Shown here piece after piece: positions 6,055 through 13,271 of a DNA stretch of 13,271 bases; within the stretch, counting starts at the first letter, position 1; every line of letters begins with the position of its first letter. The notes beneath the pieces were generated by a model that saw only the letters and a program-made list of their open reading frames with translations, made no database searches and was not told the origin of the DNA. This DNA is from JASFRI01 sp050115015 (GTDB lineage Bacteria; Acidobacteriota; Polarisedimenticolia; CBDVAL01). Location: assembly GCA_050115015.1 (NCBI GenBank), contig JASFRI010000072.1:1-13271 (forward strand). Reading direction: 5' to 3'. The translations under genes were made by a program, and so were the position numbers.

Positions 6055-7503
6055 ATGCGGCTGATCATCGTGGGCGCGGGCGGCTCGACCCGGGAGCTGA
6101 TGCTCCGGCTGGGGGAGATCTGGGAGCTCACGCTGGTCGACACGTCCTCCGACCGCCTGGAACGGGCACGCCATGTCCGGAACTGCCGGGTCATCGTCGG
6201 AGACGGATCGAGCCTGGTGGTGCTGCGGCGGGCCGGGGTGGCCGAGGCGGACGCCCTGGTGGCCGCCACCGAAGACGACGACGTCAACCTCGAGGCCTGC
6301 CGGCTGGCCCGGGAGGGCGGTATCCTGCGCATCCTGGGGCTCGTCAACGACCCGGATCGGGTGTCCGAGTTTCGCGCCCTGGAGGTGCGGACCGTGGGCA
6401 CCGCCTCGCTCATCGCCCGCCAGGCGGAGCTGGGCCTCGAGTCCCGTCGCGTCTCCTCGAAGGCGTTCGCCGACGGCAAGGCCGAGGCCATCGAGGTGCG
6501 GGTGGCCCACGACTCCCCCGTTCGGGGCCGCAGCCTCATGGACATCCGATCGGAGAACTGGATCGTCGGCGCGGTCCTGCGCCGCGGCCGGATGATCGTC
6601 CCCCACGGAGACACGTCGCTGGAGGAGGGAGATCTCGTGACGGTCATCGGCCCCAGCTCCGGCTTCGGCCAGATCATCCGCAGCTTCACCTCGGGGGAGG
6701 CACGGTTCCCGCTGCAGTACGGCAAGCGGGTGGCCCTCGTCGTCGACGAGGAATCCGATCTGGGAGCCGTCGTCTCCGAGGCGGAGTATCTGGCGCGCAA
6801 TTCCCGTGCTGGATCCCTGCTCCTCGTCCACCGGGATCCGGAGTTCGTGCGGGAAGCGGAGGTCGGCGACCGGATCCGGGACCTGCTGGCGCGGGCGGAC
6901 GTGGTCTCCGAGGGGGTGGACGTACGGCTTCGGGCGGTCCGGGGCTCGCCTGGTCGGGCCCTGGCGCGGATCCCGCAGGAGGAGAGCGTCGGTGTCGTGG
7001 TGCTTCCGGCGCCCCCGGGGACGGGCCGTCTGCGGGCCTGGCGCCGCTGCCGTCAGGCGCTCTCCCTGGTCCGGGAGCGGGGCGTCCCCGTGCTGCTCTC
7101 CCGCCGCACCCACCCCTACGCCCATATCCTCCTTCCCGCCCGCAGGACGCCGGTGGGAGAGTCCGCGGCGCGGGTGGCCATCGACCTGGCGCGACTGACC
7201 GGATCCCGGATGACCGGGCTCGCGGCGATCGACCCGGTGTTCTCCGCACGTGGCGAGGACGAGGGCCAGGCCCGGGAATGGATCGGCTGGCTGACGGAAG
7301 AGGCCGCCGCACAGGGGGTGACCGTCAACGGGGCCGTTCGCACCGGAAACCCCGTCCAGACCTTCCTGGAGGAAGGGGCCCGCAAGGACCTGCTGGTGCT
7401 CGGGGTCGGCAAGCCTCCGACGCGCTTCCTCCGGGTGAACGTGATCGCCCACCTGCTGCGCCGCTCCCGTTGCTCGGTGATGCTGGTTCCCTCGGGGGAC
7501 TGA
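6055..7503 (+). CDS. TrkA-N/RCK_C protein with two C-terminal universal-stress-protein-like domains
   Basis: This is a 482-residue soluble protein, probably the cytosolic nucleotide-sensing regulator of the antiporter encoded just downstream. Residues 1-125 are a TrkA-N Rossmann domain: IIVGAGGSTRE (4-14) is a modified GxGxxG loop in which the third glycine position is Ser/Thr, Asp29 follows strand 2 where NAD-binding members keep an acid, and GD at 49-50 and ATEDDDVNLEAC (71-82) are standard family elements. Residues 143-212 match a TrkA-C (RCK_C) domain ending in EGDLVTVIG. Two alpha/beta regions follow, about 223-350 and 355-480, each resembling a USP domain (RVALVVDEESDLG; HILLPARRTPVGESAARVA). 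The second USP lacks the usual G-[ST] after LVLGVGKP, so ATP binding is doubtful. A 14 nt gap leads to the antiporter. The ribosome binding site is weak. Confidence 0.85.
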   Translation: MRLIIVGAGGSTRELMLRLGEIWELTLVDTSSDRLERARHVRNCRVIVGDGSSLVVLRRAGVAEADALVAATEDDDVNLEACRLAREGGILRILGLVNDPDRVSEFRALEVRTVGTASLIARQAELGLESRRVSSKAFADGKAEAIEVRVAHDSPVRGRSLMDIRSENWIVGAVLRRGRMIVPHGDTSLEEGDLVTVIGPSSGFGQIIRSFTSGEARFPLQYGKRVALVVDEESDLGAVVSEAEYLARNSRAGSLLLVHRDPEFVREAEVGDRIRDLLARADVVSEGVDVRLRAVRGSPGRALARIPQEESVGVVVLPAPPGTGRLRAWRRCRQALSLVRERGVPVLLSRRTHPYAHILLPARRTPVGESAARVAIDLARLTGSRMTGLAAIDPVFSARGEDEGQAREWIGWLTEEAAAQGVTVNGAVRTGNPVQTFLEEGARKDLLVLGVGKPPTRFLRVNVIAHLLRRSRCSVMLVPSGD

Positions 7504-7517
7504 GAGCCTGTGAGATC

Positions 7518-8669
7518 ATGGACCAGGCGACCTCGCTGATCCTGATCGCCGGCGCCGCGTTTCTCCTGCCGATCGCGGCCGGCCGACTGCGCCTCCCGGC
7601 GGTGGTGCTGGAGATCGCCTTCGGCGTGATCGCCGGCCCGTCGGTCCTGAGGCTGATCCGTTCGTCGGAGCTCCTGGATTTCCTGGCCGAGTTCGGCTTC
7701 CTGCTCTTGATGTTCCTGTCGGGCTTCGAGATCGATTTCGGGAAGCTGCAGCAGCAGGGACCGCTCCGTCTCCTCTCGGGGGCGACGGTCTTCGGCCTCA
7801 CCCTCGGCCTGTCCTTCGCCGGGGCGCGGCTCCTGGGCGAGGGACCCTTCGTCATGCTGCTGCTGGCAACCACCTCGGTCGGTCTCGTCGTTCCCACCCT
7901 CCGGGGAACCCGGCGGACGGGGACCACGCTGGGGCAGCTGATCCTGATATCCGCCCTGATGGCCGACTTTTTGACCCTCATCGGGGTCACCGCCTTCGCC
8001 CTGGTCGTGGAGCACGGCCCGGGCTGGAAGCTCCTGAACATCCCGATCCTGTTCGCGGTCAACGCCGCGCTGCTACTCGGGCTGCGCCGGGTCGCCTGGT
8101 GGCGGCCGCGCTGGTTCGAGCGCCTGTTCATGTCCCATGACCCGGAGGAGATGGGCATCCGCACGTGCCTGGCCCTGCTGTTCATCTTCGTCGGACTTTC
8201 GCTGGCGCTCGATGTGGAGCCGATCCTCGGGGCGTTCCTGGCCGGGATGATGTTCGCGCTGGTCTTCCGGAACCGGGGCGGGCTGGAGGAACAGCTTTCG
8301 GGGTTCTCGTACGGGTTCCTGATCCCCATCTTCTTCATCAACGTCGGCGTCCGGTTCGACCTGCGGGCCTTGCTGGAACCCGGCGTGCTGCAGGGGGCCC
8401 TCCTGGTGGTGGGGGTGGCGATTGCCGTGAAGGTCCTCTCGGTGGTTCCCCTGGCCTTTCACGCCCTGACACCACGGGAACTTCTGGCTGCAGGCATGCT
8501 CCTGTCGGCCCGGCTGAGCCTGGTGATCGCCGTGGCGGATCTCGGCGTGCGGCTGGGGCTGCTCGATCCCGCCCTGGAGGCGGCGATCATCCTCCTGGCG
8601 GTGGTCACCGCCACCCTGTGCCCCGCCCTCTTCCGGGCCCTGGCGCCCCCGCTCCCCGCCCCGGGCTGA
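7518..8669 (+). CDS. CPA2 family cation:proton antiporter
   Basis: This is a 383-residue polytopic membrane protein, expected to exchange K+ or Na+ for H+ across the inner membrane. About 11-12 hydrophobic segments fill the chain. Family landmarks are GFEIDF (69-74), the [17 protein letters not shown] loop (119-135) in place of the usual S-S-T-A stretch, an intramembrane acid in LMADFLTLI (Asp150), GAFLAGMMF (238-246), [12 protein letters not shown] (270-281), Lys305 and Arg332. The chain is only the transport domain. The regulatory RCK part that many KefB/C-like proteins carry at the C terminus is supplied here by the separate upstream gene, 14 nt away. The start at 7518 is chosen because it immediately precedes the first membrane segment; its Shine-Dalgarno (GTGAGA) is poor, so translation may be coupled to the upstream stop. 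Confidence 0.88.
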   Translation: MDQATSLILIAGAAFLLPIAAGRLRLPAVVLEIAFGVIAGPSVLRLIRSSELLDFLAEFGFLLLMFLSGFEIDFGKLQQQGPLRLLSGATVFGLTLGLSFAGARLLGEGPFVMLLLATTSVGLVVPTLRGTRRTGTTLGQLILISALMADFLTLIGVTAFALVVEHGPGWKLLNIPILFAVNAALLLGLRRVAWWRPRWFERLFMSHDPEEMGIRTCLALLFIFVGLSLALDVEPILGAFLAGMMFALVFRNRGGLEEQLSGFSYGFLIPIFFINVGVRFDLRALLEPGVLQGALLVVGVAIAVKVLSVVPLAFHALTPRELLAAGMLLSARLSLVIAVADLGVRLGLLDPALEAAIILLAVVTATLCPALFRALAPPLPAPG

Positions 8670-8874
8670 CGCTCCGGCGGCCGGAACGGGGTATGGACTT
8701 TTCCGTGGAGCAGTGGTAGCCTCTTTTCACCGCAGACATTCAGCCTTCCATTGTGATTCTCCAATAGTCGAGCCGAGTGATTGCGCAGATGCTCTTGGGG
8801 GTCTGTCGACGTTTCCGGTGTGGGAACGGGGCCCCGGGCGGGAAAACCGCAGCAAGCGAGAGGGTAGTCAGTAC
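8670..8874 (+). other. Long upstream leader region of the cold-shock gene
   Basis: This 205 nt interval contains no supported gene. A promoter near 8694-8722 would give a leader of about 145 nt, close to the long leader that controls cold-inducible cspA mRNA in E. coli. A short inverted repeat (ATTG and CAAT flanking a TGATTCTC-type core near 8751-8766) could form a local hairpin. No recognisable cold-box sequence is claimed. Confidence 0.4.
8694..8722 (+). promoter_or_regulatory. Candidate promoter of the cold-shock gene
   Basis: TGGACT (8694-8699) and TAGCCT (8717-8722) are separated by 17 nt, and the -10 box is preceded by TGG, an extended -10 pattern. The -35 box matches four of six consensus positions and the -10 three of six. 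The predicted start is about 8729. Confidence 0.35.
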
Positions 8875-9078
8875 ATGAAGCAGGGTACCGTGAAGTGGTT
8901 CAACGACAGCAAGGGTTTCGGTTTCATCAGCCTCGACGATGGTTCCAAGGACGTCTTCGTCCACCACACGGGTATCGCCGGTGACGGGTTCAAGTCGCTG
9001 GACGAGGGCCAGCGGGTGGAGTTCGAGGAGGTCCAGGGGCCGAAGGGTCCTGCCGCCCAGAACGTCCGCGTGATCTGA
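8875..9078 (+). CDS. csp: CspA-family cold-shock protein
   Basis: This is a 67-residue single cold-shock domain that binds single-stranded RNA and DNA and acts as an RNA chaperone or antiterminator. The hallmark stretch [15 protein letters not shown] begins at residue 4, with RNP1 KGFGFI at 13-18 and RNP2 VFVHH at 27-31. The length is exactly that of bacterial CspA proteins. The start at 8875 gives the canonical N terminus and follows AGAGGG at 8859-8864; the longer in-frame extension has no similarity to the family. Strong termination just downstream makes it monocistronic. Whether it is cold-induced or constitutive cannot be told, though the long leader allows post-transcriptional control. 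Confidence 0.97.
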   Translation: MKQGTVKWFNDSKGFGFISLDDGSKDVFVHHTGIAGDGFKSLDEGQRVEFEEVQGPKGPAAQNVRVI

Positions 9079-9098
9079 CCGTCGAACCGAGCACTACC

Positions 9099-9135
9099 AC
9101 GGCCTCCGGGGTATTCCCGGAGGCCGTTTTTCTTC
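9099..9135 (+). terminator. Intrinsic terminator of the cold-shock gene
   Basis: A 12 bp stem, left arm 9099-9110 and right arm 9116-9127, closes on a 5 nt GTATT loop and runs straight into a T-rich tail (9127-9135, TTTTTCTTC). It lies 20 nt after the stop codon and is the only textbook terminator in the window. Confidence 0.93.
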
Positions 9136-9200
9136 TCACCGCCTGTTTGGGCCCCGCCGCTGATTCGCTTTCTTCGGTTCTCTCGTGTAGGCTTTGAGGC

Positions 9201-9401
9201 ATGGCAAAGAAATCACGCATGTCCATCCTCAAGCGGCAGCGGGAGGTCAAGAAGCGAGAGAAGGCCGCCCGCAAGCGCGCGAAGCGCCACGGCGCCCCCG
9301 GAAGCAGCTTCCAGGAGCCTCGGACCTCCCCCCTCGGCGCCCGTCTCCTGGGCCATGAGCCTCCCGACGAGGAGGAGTCCGATCATTCGTCGGACCGCTG
9401 A
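9201..9401 (+). CDS. Small charged protein, conserved-unknown (lysine/arginine-rich N terminus)
   Basis: This is a 66-residue protein. Residues 1-30 are strongly basic (KKSRMSILKRQREVKKREK and the following KRAKRHG), probably one helix. The middle is Gly/Pro/Ser-rich and the last dozen residues are acidic (PDEEESDHSSD). I recall short bacterial proteins starting M-x-K-K-x-R-M-S-x-L-K-R-Q-R-E in several proteobacterial groups with no assigned role. Nucleic acid or ribosome association is a reasonable guess from charge only. GAGG lies a few bases upstream of the ATG. It sits between the cold-shock terminator and the convergent YjbQ gene, so it is likely transcribed alone from a promoter in 9136-9200. 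Confidence 0.72.
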   Translation: MAKKSRMSILKRQREVKKREKAARKRAKRHGAPGSSFQEPRTSPLGARLLGHEPPDEEESDHSSDR

Positions 9402-9410
9402 GGCTTCCTC

Positions 9411-9423
9411 GGGTCACTGACCC
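9411..9423. repeat. Small palindrome at the convergent end of the charged protein and YjbQ genes
   Basis: GGGTC (9411-9415) and GACCC (9419-9423) flank a 3 nt loop, and the YjbQ stop codon (9414-9416, minus strand) lies inside it. A neighbouring GAGG/CCTC pair (9400-9410) overlaps the other gene's stop. Together they could stall polymerase from both sides, but no T-run is present. Confidence 0.35.
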
Positions 9424-9836
9424 AGGACCTTCACCAGCACCCGTTTCCGCCGGCGTCCGTCGAACTCGAAGTAGAAGATGTGCTCCCAGGGCCCGAGGTG
9501 CATCTTCCCGGCGGTGACCGCCACCACGACCTCACGACCCATCACCTGACGCTTCAGGTGAGCGTCCGCATTGTCCTCACCGGTGCGGTTGTGGTGATAC
9601 CGCTCCGGAGACGCGTCGAAGGGCGCCAGTCGTTCGAGCCAGACCTCGTAGTCGTGGTGCAGTCCGCTCTCGTCGTCGTTGATGAACACGGAGGCGGTGA
9701 TGTGCATCGCGTTCACGAGCACGATCCCCTCCTGGACACCGCTCTCCGCCACGAGCCTCTCCACCTCCCGGTGCAGGGAGACGATGGCACGGCGTTCGGG
9801 GACCTCCATCCAGATCTCGTGGGTCAGGGTCTTCAT
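9414..9836 (-). CDS. yjbQ: YjbQ/UPF0047 family protein
   Basis: This is a 140-residue soluble protein of the YjbQ (UPF0047, TIGR00149) family, a small beta-rich trimer-forming fold. Family motifs are [13 protein letters not shown] (43-55), [12 protein letters not shown] (89-100) and [18 protein letters not shown] (110-127) followed by the [12 protein letters not shown] end. The histidines at 45 and 93 belong to the conserved pocket, which is thought to bind metal. E. coli YjbQ has weak thiamine-phosphate synthase activity and the family is annotated that way, but its physiological reaction is not settled. The start at 9836 follows AGGAGG (9846-9851) at 9 nt. The longer in-frame extension is Arg/Pro-rich and unlike the family. 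It diverges from the DUF3500-like gene across 119 nt. Confidence 0.93.
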   Translation of the reverse strand: MKTLTHEIWMEVPERRAIVSLHREVERLVAESGVQEGIVLVNAMHITASVFINDDESGLHHDYEVWLERLAPFDASPERYHHNRTGEDNADAHLKRQVMGREVVVAVTAGKMHLGPWEHIFYFEFDGRRRKRVLVKVLGQ

Positions 9837-9925
9837 CGGGGGTTTCCTCCTGCGGTGGAGGGCATGGTAGCAGGTCGTCCCCACGGCGCGGGCGGCATCC
9901 GGAAGTCGCCCGCGCCGGATTCCGG

Positions 9926-9931
9926 TAGAAT
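9926..9931 (+). promoter_or_regulatory. Candidate -10 box of the DUF3500-like gene
   Basis: TAGAAT matches the sigma70 -10 consensus at five of six positions, 24 nt upstream of the ATG at 9956. No convincing -35 box is found 16-18 nt further upstream, so an activator-dependent or weak promoter is possible. Confidence 0.35.
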
Positions 9932-9955
9932 CAGGGGACCGGCGGAGGGACCGGG

Positions 9956-11350
9956 ATGGACCGACGACAGGCGCTGCGCCTGACCCTGCGGGGCGGGATC
10001 GCCCTCGGCGTGCTCGGGGGCGCGGGTCTGTACGGGCGCTATCGCTACCTGCCCCCGGCTCCCAGCCCACGGCTGGACCCGGTGGACGACCTGGCGGCGC
10101 GCCTCTTCCGCAGCCTGGACGGGTCCCTCCGGGAGGCGGCCTGCGTCCCGTACGATCACCCTTACCGCCAGTACCACAACCGTGGCGTGGCGGGAGGTGG
10201 GGTCGACATCGACGGGGACCGGTTCAGCTGGGAGCAGCGATCCCTGCTCACGGACCTGCTCCACGCGGCACTCTCCGGCCCCGGCCGGGAACGCCTCACC
10301 CGGCAGTTCTTCATCCGCTGGCCCGGGGTGCAGGGACTACGGCTGCTGATCTGCGGCGAGCCCGGCGCCTCCGCCTACCAGATCGTGCTTTCCGGGCCCC
10401 ATCTGAACCTGCGGATCGGCGGTGTGAGCCGGGAAGGGGTCGCCTTCGGCGGTCCGCTGGTCTACGGCGACCAGCGGGGTGATTCCCGGCAGGGGTTGCC
10501 GCGGAACGTCTATCGGTACCAGTTCCTCGCGGCGCAACGACTGTTCCGGACCCTGGAGCCGGAGCATCGGCGGGCGGCGATCCTGCCCCGGGCCCCGATC
10601 CAGACCCGGATCGAGCTGCAGGGCCGCCACGGGACGTTTCCGGGGGTGCCGATCGCGGCGCTGGCGGATCCCGGCAAGGCCCTGGCGCGGGAGCTCGTGG
10701 AGGGGATTCTCTCCACCTACCCGGCGAGGGACGTGGCCTACGCATGGCGCTGCATGGAGGAGAACGGCGGTCTCGATGCGCTGTTCCTCAGCTACTACGA
10801 GGACGGCGAGGTCGGCGGCAGCGGCGAGTATCAGATCTTCCGCGTCGAGGGACCGGGGGCGGTCTTCTATTTCCGTGGGTTCCCGCACGTCCACGCGTTC
10901 GTCAACGTGGCCCTCGACGGCGACCATCCCCTCAGTGTGGGCGAGATCATCGGGACGAACCCCGCCGTCCTGGAGGGATCCGCGGTGAAGACGCTGTTCC
11001 AGGACGCCATGCGGGGGCAGACCGGCGCGGACCTGGCGTACTACCCGACCGAGAGCGCCGTCGGGCGCCTCCGTCCGGGGATCGTGCGGACGGGGGACAT
11101 CTATACCCTGGAGAGCTGGCAGGACCGGATCGTCACCGCGCCGGTGCGCGGGGACGGGATCGCCGGTCCCCTGCGGGAGGAGCTGGAGCGCGCCGGCGGG
11201 CTCCCGGCGGCCGGCCGGACCTGCGCGCTGGCCACCACGGCCCATGCCGCCCGCGAGGTGGCGCCCGGGGGATCCTGGCAGGAGGCGATGCTGCTCCGGG
11301 ACGCGGCGATCGCCCACCTCCGCGAGCAGGGGTTCGGCCGTCGGGCCTGA
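9956..11350 (+). CDS. DUF3500-like protein with an N-terminal Tat-type signal
   Basis: This is a 464-residue protein, probably exported. The N terminus [13 protein letters not shown] (2-14) followed by a hydrophobic [14 protein letters not shown] (14-27) resembles a twin-arginine signal, with Arg3-Arg4 ahead of the core, though the consensus F/L-K positions are imperfect. It may stay as a membrane anchor because no A-x-A site follows. The body has blocks seen in DUF3500 proteins: [11 protein letters not shown] (146-156), [10 protein letters not shown] (164-173), a helix with QRLFRTL (194-200), LFLSYYED (276-283), FRVEGPG (295-301) and the His-containing GFPHVHAF (308-315). DUF3500 has no firm biochemical role. 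The C-terminal 90 residues look less conserved. GGAGGGACCGGG before the ATG supports the start. The family call is from recalled motif layout. Confidence 0.6.
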   Translation: MDRRQALRLTLRGGIALGVLGGAGLYGRYRYLPPAPSPRLDPVDDLAARLFRSLDGSLREAACVPYDHPYRQYHNRGVAGGGVDIDGDRFSWEQRSLLTDLLHAALSGPGRERLTRQFFIRWPGVQGLRLLICGEPGASAYQIVLSGPHLNLRIGGVSREGVAFGGPLVYGDQRGDSRQGLPRNVYRYQFLAAQRLFRTLEPEHRRAAILPRAPIQTRIELQGRHGTFPGVPIAALADPGKALARELVEGILSTYPARDVAYAWRCMEENGGLDALFLSYYEDGEVGGSGEYQIFRVEGPGAVFYFRGFPHVHAFVNVALDGDHPLSVGEIIGTNPAVLEGSAVKTLFQDAMRGQTGADLAYYPTESAVGRLRPGIVRTGDIYTLESWQDRIVTAPVRGDGIAGPLREELERAGGLPAAGRTCALATTAHAAREVAPGGSWQEAMLLRDAAIAHLREQGFGRRA

Positions 11351-11357
11351 GACCCAT

Positions 11358-11372
11358 CCCCGCCGGCCGGGG
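11358..11372. terminator. Hairpin in the convergent gap after the DUF3500-like gene
   Basis: CCCCG (11358-11362) and CGGGG (11368-11372) flank a CCGGC loop, directly beside the deaminase stop codon. It is symmetric and could slow polymerases from both sides, but it lacks a T-run. Confidence 0.35.
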
Positions 11373-11948
11373 TCACGAGGGATTGTAGACGGGCCCCCGG
11401 TACCCCGACAGGACCTCGGCCGCCTCGCCGGCCAGCACGCCTCGCCGGACCTCCACCGGACGGAGCGGGGCCTCCCGGGATTCCAGGCGCTCCTGCCAGT
11501 CGGCGGGGACCGGCCCCTCCTGGAAACCGGTCAGCCGCTCCACGGTCTCCCTGCAAGCGCCCGTCACCAGACGCGAGATCCCCGACCACCAGATGGCGCC
11601 AAAGCACTGGATGCAGGGTTCCGAGGAGGCGAACAGCTCGTAGCGCTCCGCCGGGTCGGCACCGAGGTCGTGGTTGCCCGCCGCGCTCTCCGCCAGGAGC
11701 AGCGCCACCACCTCGGCGTGGGCGATGGACCAGCGCTGCGGGACCACGAGGTTGACGCCGGAGGATATCAGCCTGCCGCCGACGAACACCGCCGCCCCGA
11801 ACGGTCCTCCCGTCCCCTCCGCGACGTTTCGACGGGACAGCTCGATCGCCCATCCCATTCGCCCCTCGTCCCCCTCAAGCGCCGGGGCCGGCGGTGGAGC
11901 GACCTCGCGGAGCCAGCGGGGAAGGCGGAGGATCAGATCACCTTGCAT
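11373..11948 (-). CDS. Zinc-dependent cytidine/guanine-type deaminase family protein
   Basis: This is a 191-residue protein of the CDA/deoxycytidylate deaminase superfamily, which hydrolytically deaminates nucleobases or nucleosides using one zinc ion. The zinc and proton-shuttle residues are intact: IAHAEVVAL (His77, Glu79) and SSEPCIQCFGAI (Cys112, Cys115). GGPFGAAVF (47-55) and LISSGVNLV (60-68) form the preceding substrate-side strands, as in guanine deaminase and TadA-like proteins. About 30 residues precede the core, and a 50-residue tail (about 140-191) follows. The substrate cannot be fixed; guanine or a modified base is more likely than tRNA, because the TadA C-terminal helix pattern is not evident. 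The ATG abuts the TAG of the phosphorylase gene and no Shine-Dalgarno is seen, so translation is probably coupled to it. Confidence 0.87.
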   Translation of the reverse strand: MQGDLILRLPRWLREVAPPPAPALEGDEGRMGWAIELSRRNVAEGTGGPFGAAVFVGGRLISSGVNLVVPQRWSIAHAEVVALLLAESAAGNHDLGADPAERYELFASSEPCIQCFGAIWWSGISRLVTGACRETVERLTGFQEGPVPADWQERLESREAPLRPVEVRRGVLAGEAAEVLSGYRGPVYNPS

Positions 11949-13271
11949 CTACTCGGGAACCGGAACCGCCTCCACCTGCCAGATATCCCGGCAGTACTCC
12001 CGGATCGTCCGGTCGGAGGAGAAGTAGCCACAGCGGGCCGCGTTCAGGATCGACATTCGCGTCCAGCGTTCCGTGTCCCGGAAGGCGGTGTCGATCCGGT
12101 CCTGGATCGCCACGTAGGCGGCATAGTCCGCGAGCAGGAGGTACTCGTCCCGGTCGAGAAGAGAATCGACGATCGGCCGGAAGATCCCCTTGTCGCCGGA
12201 GGAGAAGGTGCCGTCGCCGAGGGCGTCCACGGCGCGCTTGAGCTCCGGGTCCGCCTCGTAGTAGCTCCGGGGATCGTACCCCCCTTCCCGCAGCGCCATG
12301 GCCTCCTCGGCGGTGAGGCCGAACAGGAAAAAGTTGTTCTCCCCGACCCGCTCCCGGATCTCGATGTTCGCGCCGTCCAGGGTGCCCACCGTCAACGCAC
12401 CGTTCAGCGCGAACTTCATGTTCCCCGTGCCGGAGGCCTCCTTGCCCGCCACCGAGATCTGCTCGGAGAGGTCCGCCGCCGGGTAGATCTCCTGCGCCAG
12501 CGTGACGTTGAAGTTGGGCAGGAAGGCCACCCGTAGCCGGCGGTCCACCTTCGGATCCTGGTTGATCACGGCTCCCACGGCGTGGATCAGCTTGATGATC
12601 CGCTTCGCCATCTCGTACCCGGGGGCCGCCTTGGCGGCGAACAGAAACGTGCGGGGGAGGATATCCCGCCCCGGTTCGTCCAGGATGCGGTGATACATCG
12701 TGACGATGTGGAGGACCTTGAGCAGCTGGCGCTTGTACTCGTGGAGACGCTTCGCCAGCACGTCGAACAGGGAAGCGGGATCCACGGGAAGCCCCACGGT
12801 CCGGTCGACCAGGTTCGCCAGCTCCCGCTTGTTGCGGAGCTTGATCTCGCGCCAGCGCCGCCGGAAACGGGGATCGTCGGCCAGCGGCTCGAGCCCGCGC
12901 AGCACCTCGAGGTCCCGCATCCAGGCTGTCCCCAGCCTGGCGTCCAGGAGCCGCGAGAGCCTCGGATTCGCGATCCGCAGGAACCTCCGGGGCGTGACCC
13001 CGTTCGTCTTGTTCTGGAACTTGTCCGGCCAGAGCCGCGCGAAGTCCCGGAAGGTGCGGGTTCGCATCAGGTGCGTGTGCAGCTCGGCCACGCCGTTCAC
13101 GCGGAAGCTGCCCACCGTGGCCAGGTTCGCCATGCGCACGTGGCGCTCCGGGCCCTCCTCGATGAGCGACACGGCACCCAGTCGATCCTGCGGCAGGGTT
13201 CCCTGGACCTCCGCCAGGAACCGCTCGTTGATCTCGTAGATGATCTCCATGTGACGCGGGAGGAGCCGCTC
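11949..13271 (-). CDS. glgP: Glycogen/starch alpha-glucan phosphorylase, C-terminal part (truncated by window edge)
   Basis: About 440 residues of the C-terminal half are visible; the family is about 800-850 long and the 5' half lies beyond the right edge. The enzyme releases glucose 1-phosphate from alpha-1,4-glucans by phosphorolysis in the cytosol. The frame is open to the last base, reading ERLLPRH before MEIIYEIN, as in intact phosphorylases, so the ATG at 13250 is internal. Diagnostic motifs are [24 protein letters not shown], and [17 protein letters not shown], whose Lys at 12414-12416 carries pyridoxal phosphate, then [12 protein letters not shown]. All catalytic landmarks in the visible part are present. 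The stop TAG is immediately followed by the deaminase ATG, which suggests one transcript. MalP is an alternative name, since the two cannot be separated without the rest of the gene. Confidence 0.96.
   Translation of the reverse strand, partial: ERLLPRHMEIIYEINERFLAEVQGTLPQDRLGAVSLIEEGPERHVRMANLATVGSFRVNGVAELHTHLMRTRTFRDFARLWPDKFQNKTNGVTPRRFLRIANPRLSRLLDARLGTAWMRDLEVLRGLEPLADDPRFRRRWREIKLRNKRELANLVDRTVGLPVDPASLFDVLAKRLHEYKRQLLKVLHIVTMYHRILDEPGRDILPRTFLFAAKAAPGYEMAKRIIKLIHAVGAVINQDPKVDRRLRVAFLPNFNVTLAQEIYPAADLSEQISVAGKEASGTGNMKFALNGALTVGTLDGANIEIRERVGENNFFLFGLTAEEAMALREGGYDPRSYYEADPELKRAVDALGDGTFSSGDKGIFRPIVDSLLDRDEYLLLADYAAYVAIQDRIDTAFRDTERWTRMSILNAARCGYFSSDRTIREYCRDIWQVEAVPVPE

Noticed and set aside
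5499..7517. In-frame extension joining the antiporter to a 1056-codon open frame
   Set aside because: The extra part overlaps the well-supported RCK gene in another frame and is low-complexity; the antiporter begins at its own ATG at 7518.
8713..8874. N-terminal extension of the cold-shock protein
   Set aside because: The family is about 67 residues and the ATG at 8875 gives its canonical start; the upstream part has no matching sequence.

Overview
The window is a GC-rich, gene-dense bacterial chromosomal segment (by eye about two thirds G+C) with short intergenic gaps, clear GGAGG-type ribosome binding sites and one textbook intrinsic terminator. A Tat-type signal, a CspA-like protein, a proteobacterial style YjbQ protein and the cysteine-repeat secreted protein together suggest a high-GC proteobacterium, most likely gammaproteobacterial. 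That assignment is inference. I see no rRNA, tRNA, insertion sequence, prophage or CRISPR array.

Left part (1-4796): a DUF4395-like membrane protein (+) converges on a minus-strand run read right to left. That run is a secreted coiled-coil protein, a radical SAM enzyme 21 nt behind it, and a SLOG-like nucleotide-binding protein after a 174 nt gap. The coiled-coil gene diverges from a LOG-family nucleotide phosphoribohydrolase (+), which converges on a CPBP intramembrane protease (-).

Middle part (4847-8669): on the minus strand lie a secreted cysteine-repeat protein (nine 29-residue units arranged as three triads) and, directly upstream in the same frame and separated by a single stop codon, a 52-residue ORF that resembles one half-repeat. 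They diverge from a two-gene plus-strand operon: a cytosolic TrkA/RCK protein with two degenerate universal-stress-protein domains, then a CPA2-type cation:proton antiporter. The first is probably the nucleotide-sensing gate of the second.

Right part (8670-13271): a cold-shock protein with a long untranslated leader and a strong terminator, a 66-residue charged protein, a YjbQ/UPF0047 protein (-), a Tat-exported DUF3500-like protein (+), and a minus-strand pair. In that pair the 3' half of glycogen phosphorylase runs off the right edge and its TAG stop abuts the ATG of a zinc-dependent cytidine/guanine-type deaminase.

Most genes are housekeeping or conserved-unknown types. The strongest candidates for something undescribed are the triad-repeat secreted protein with its upstream microprotein, and the RCK-USP-USP regulator paired with an antiporter. 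I found no evidence of a defence system or mobile island.
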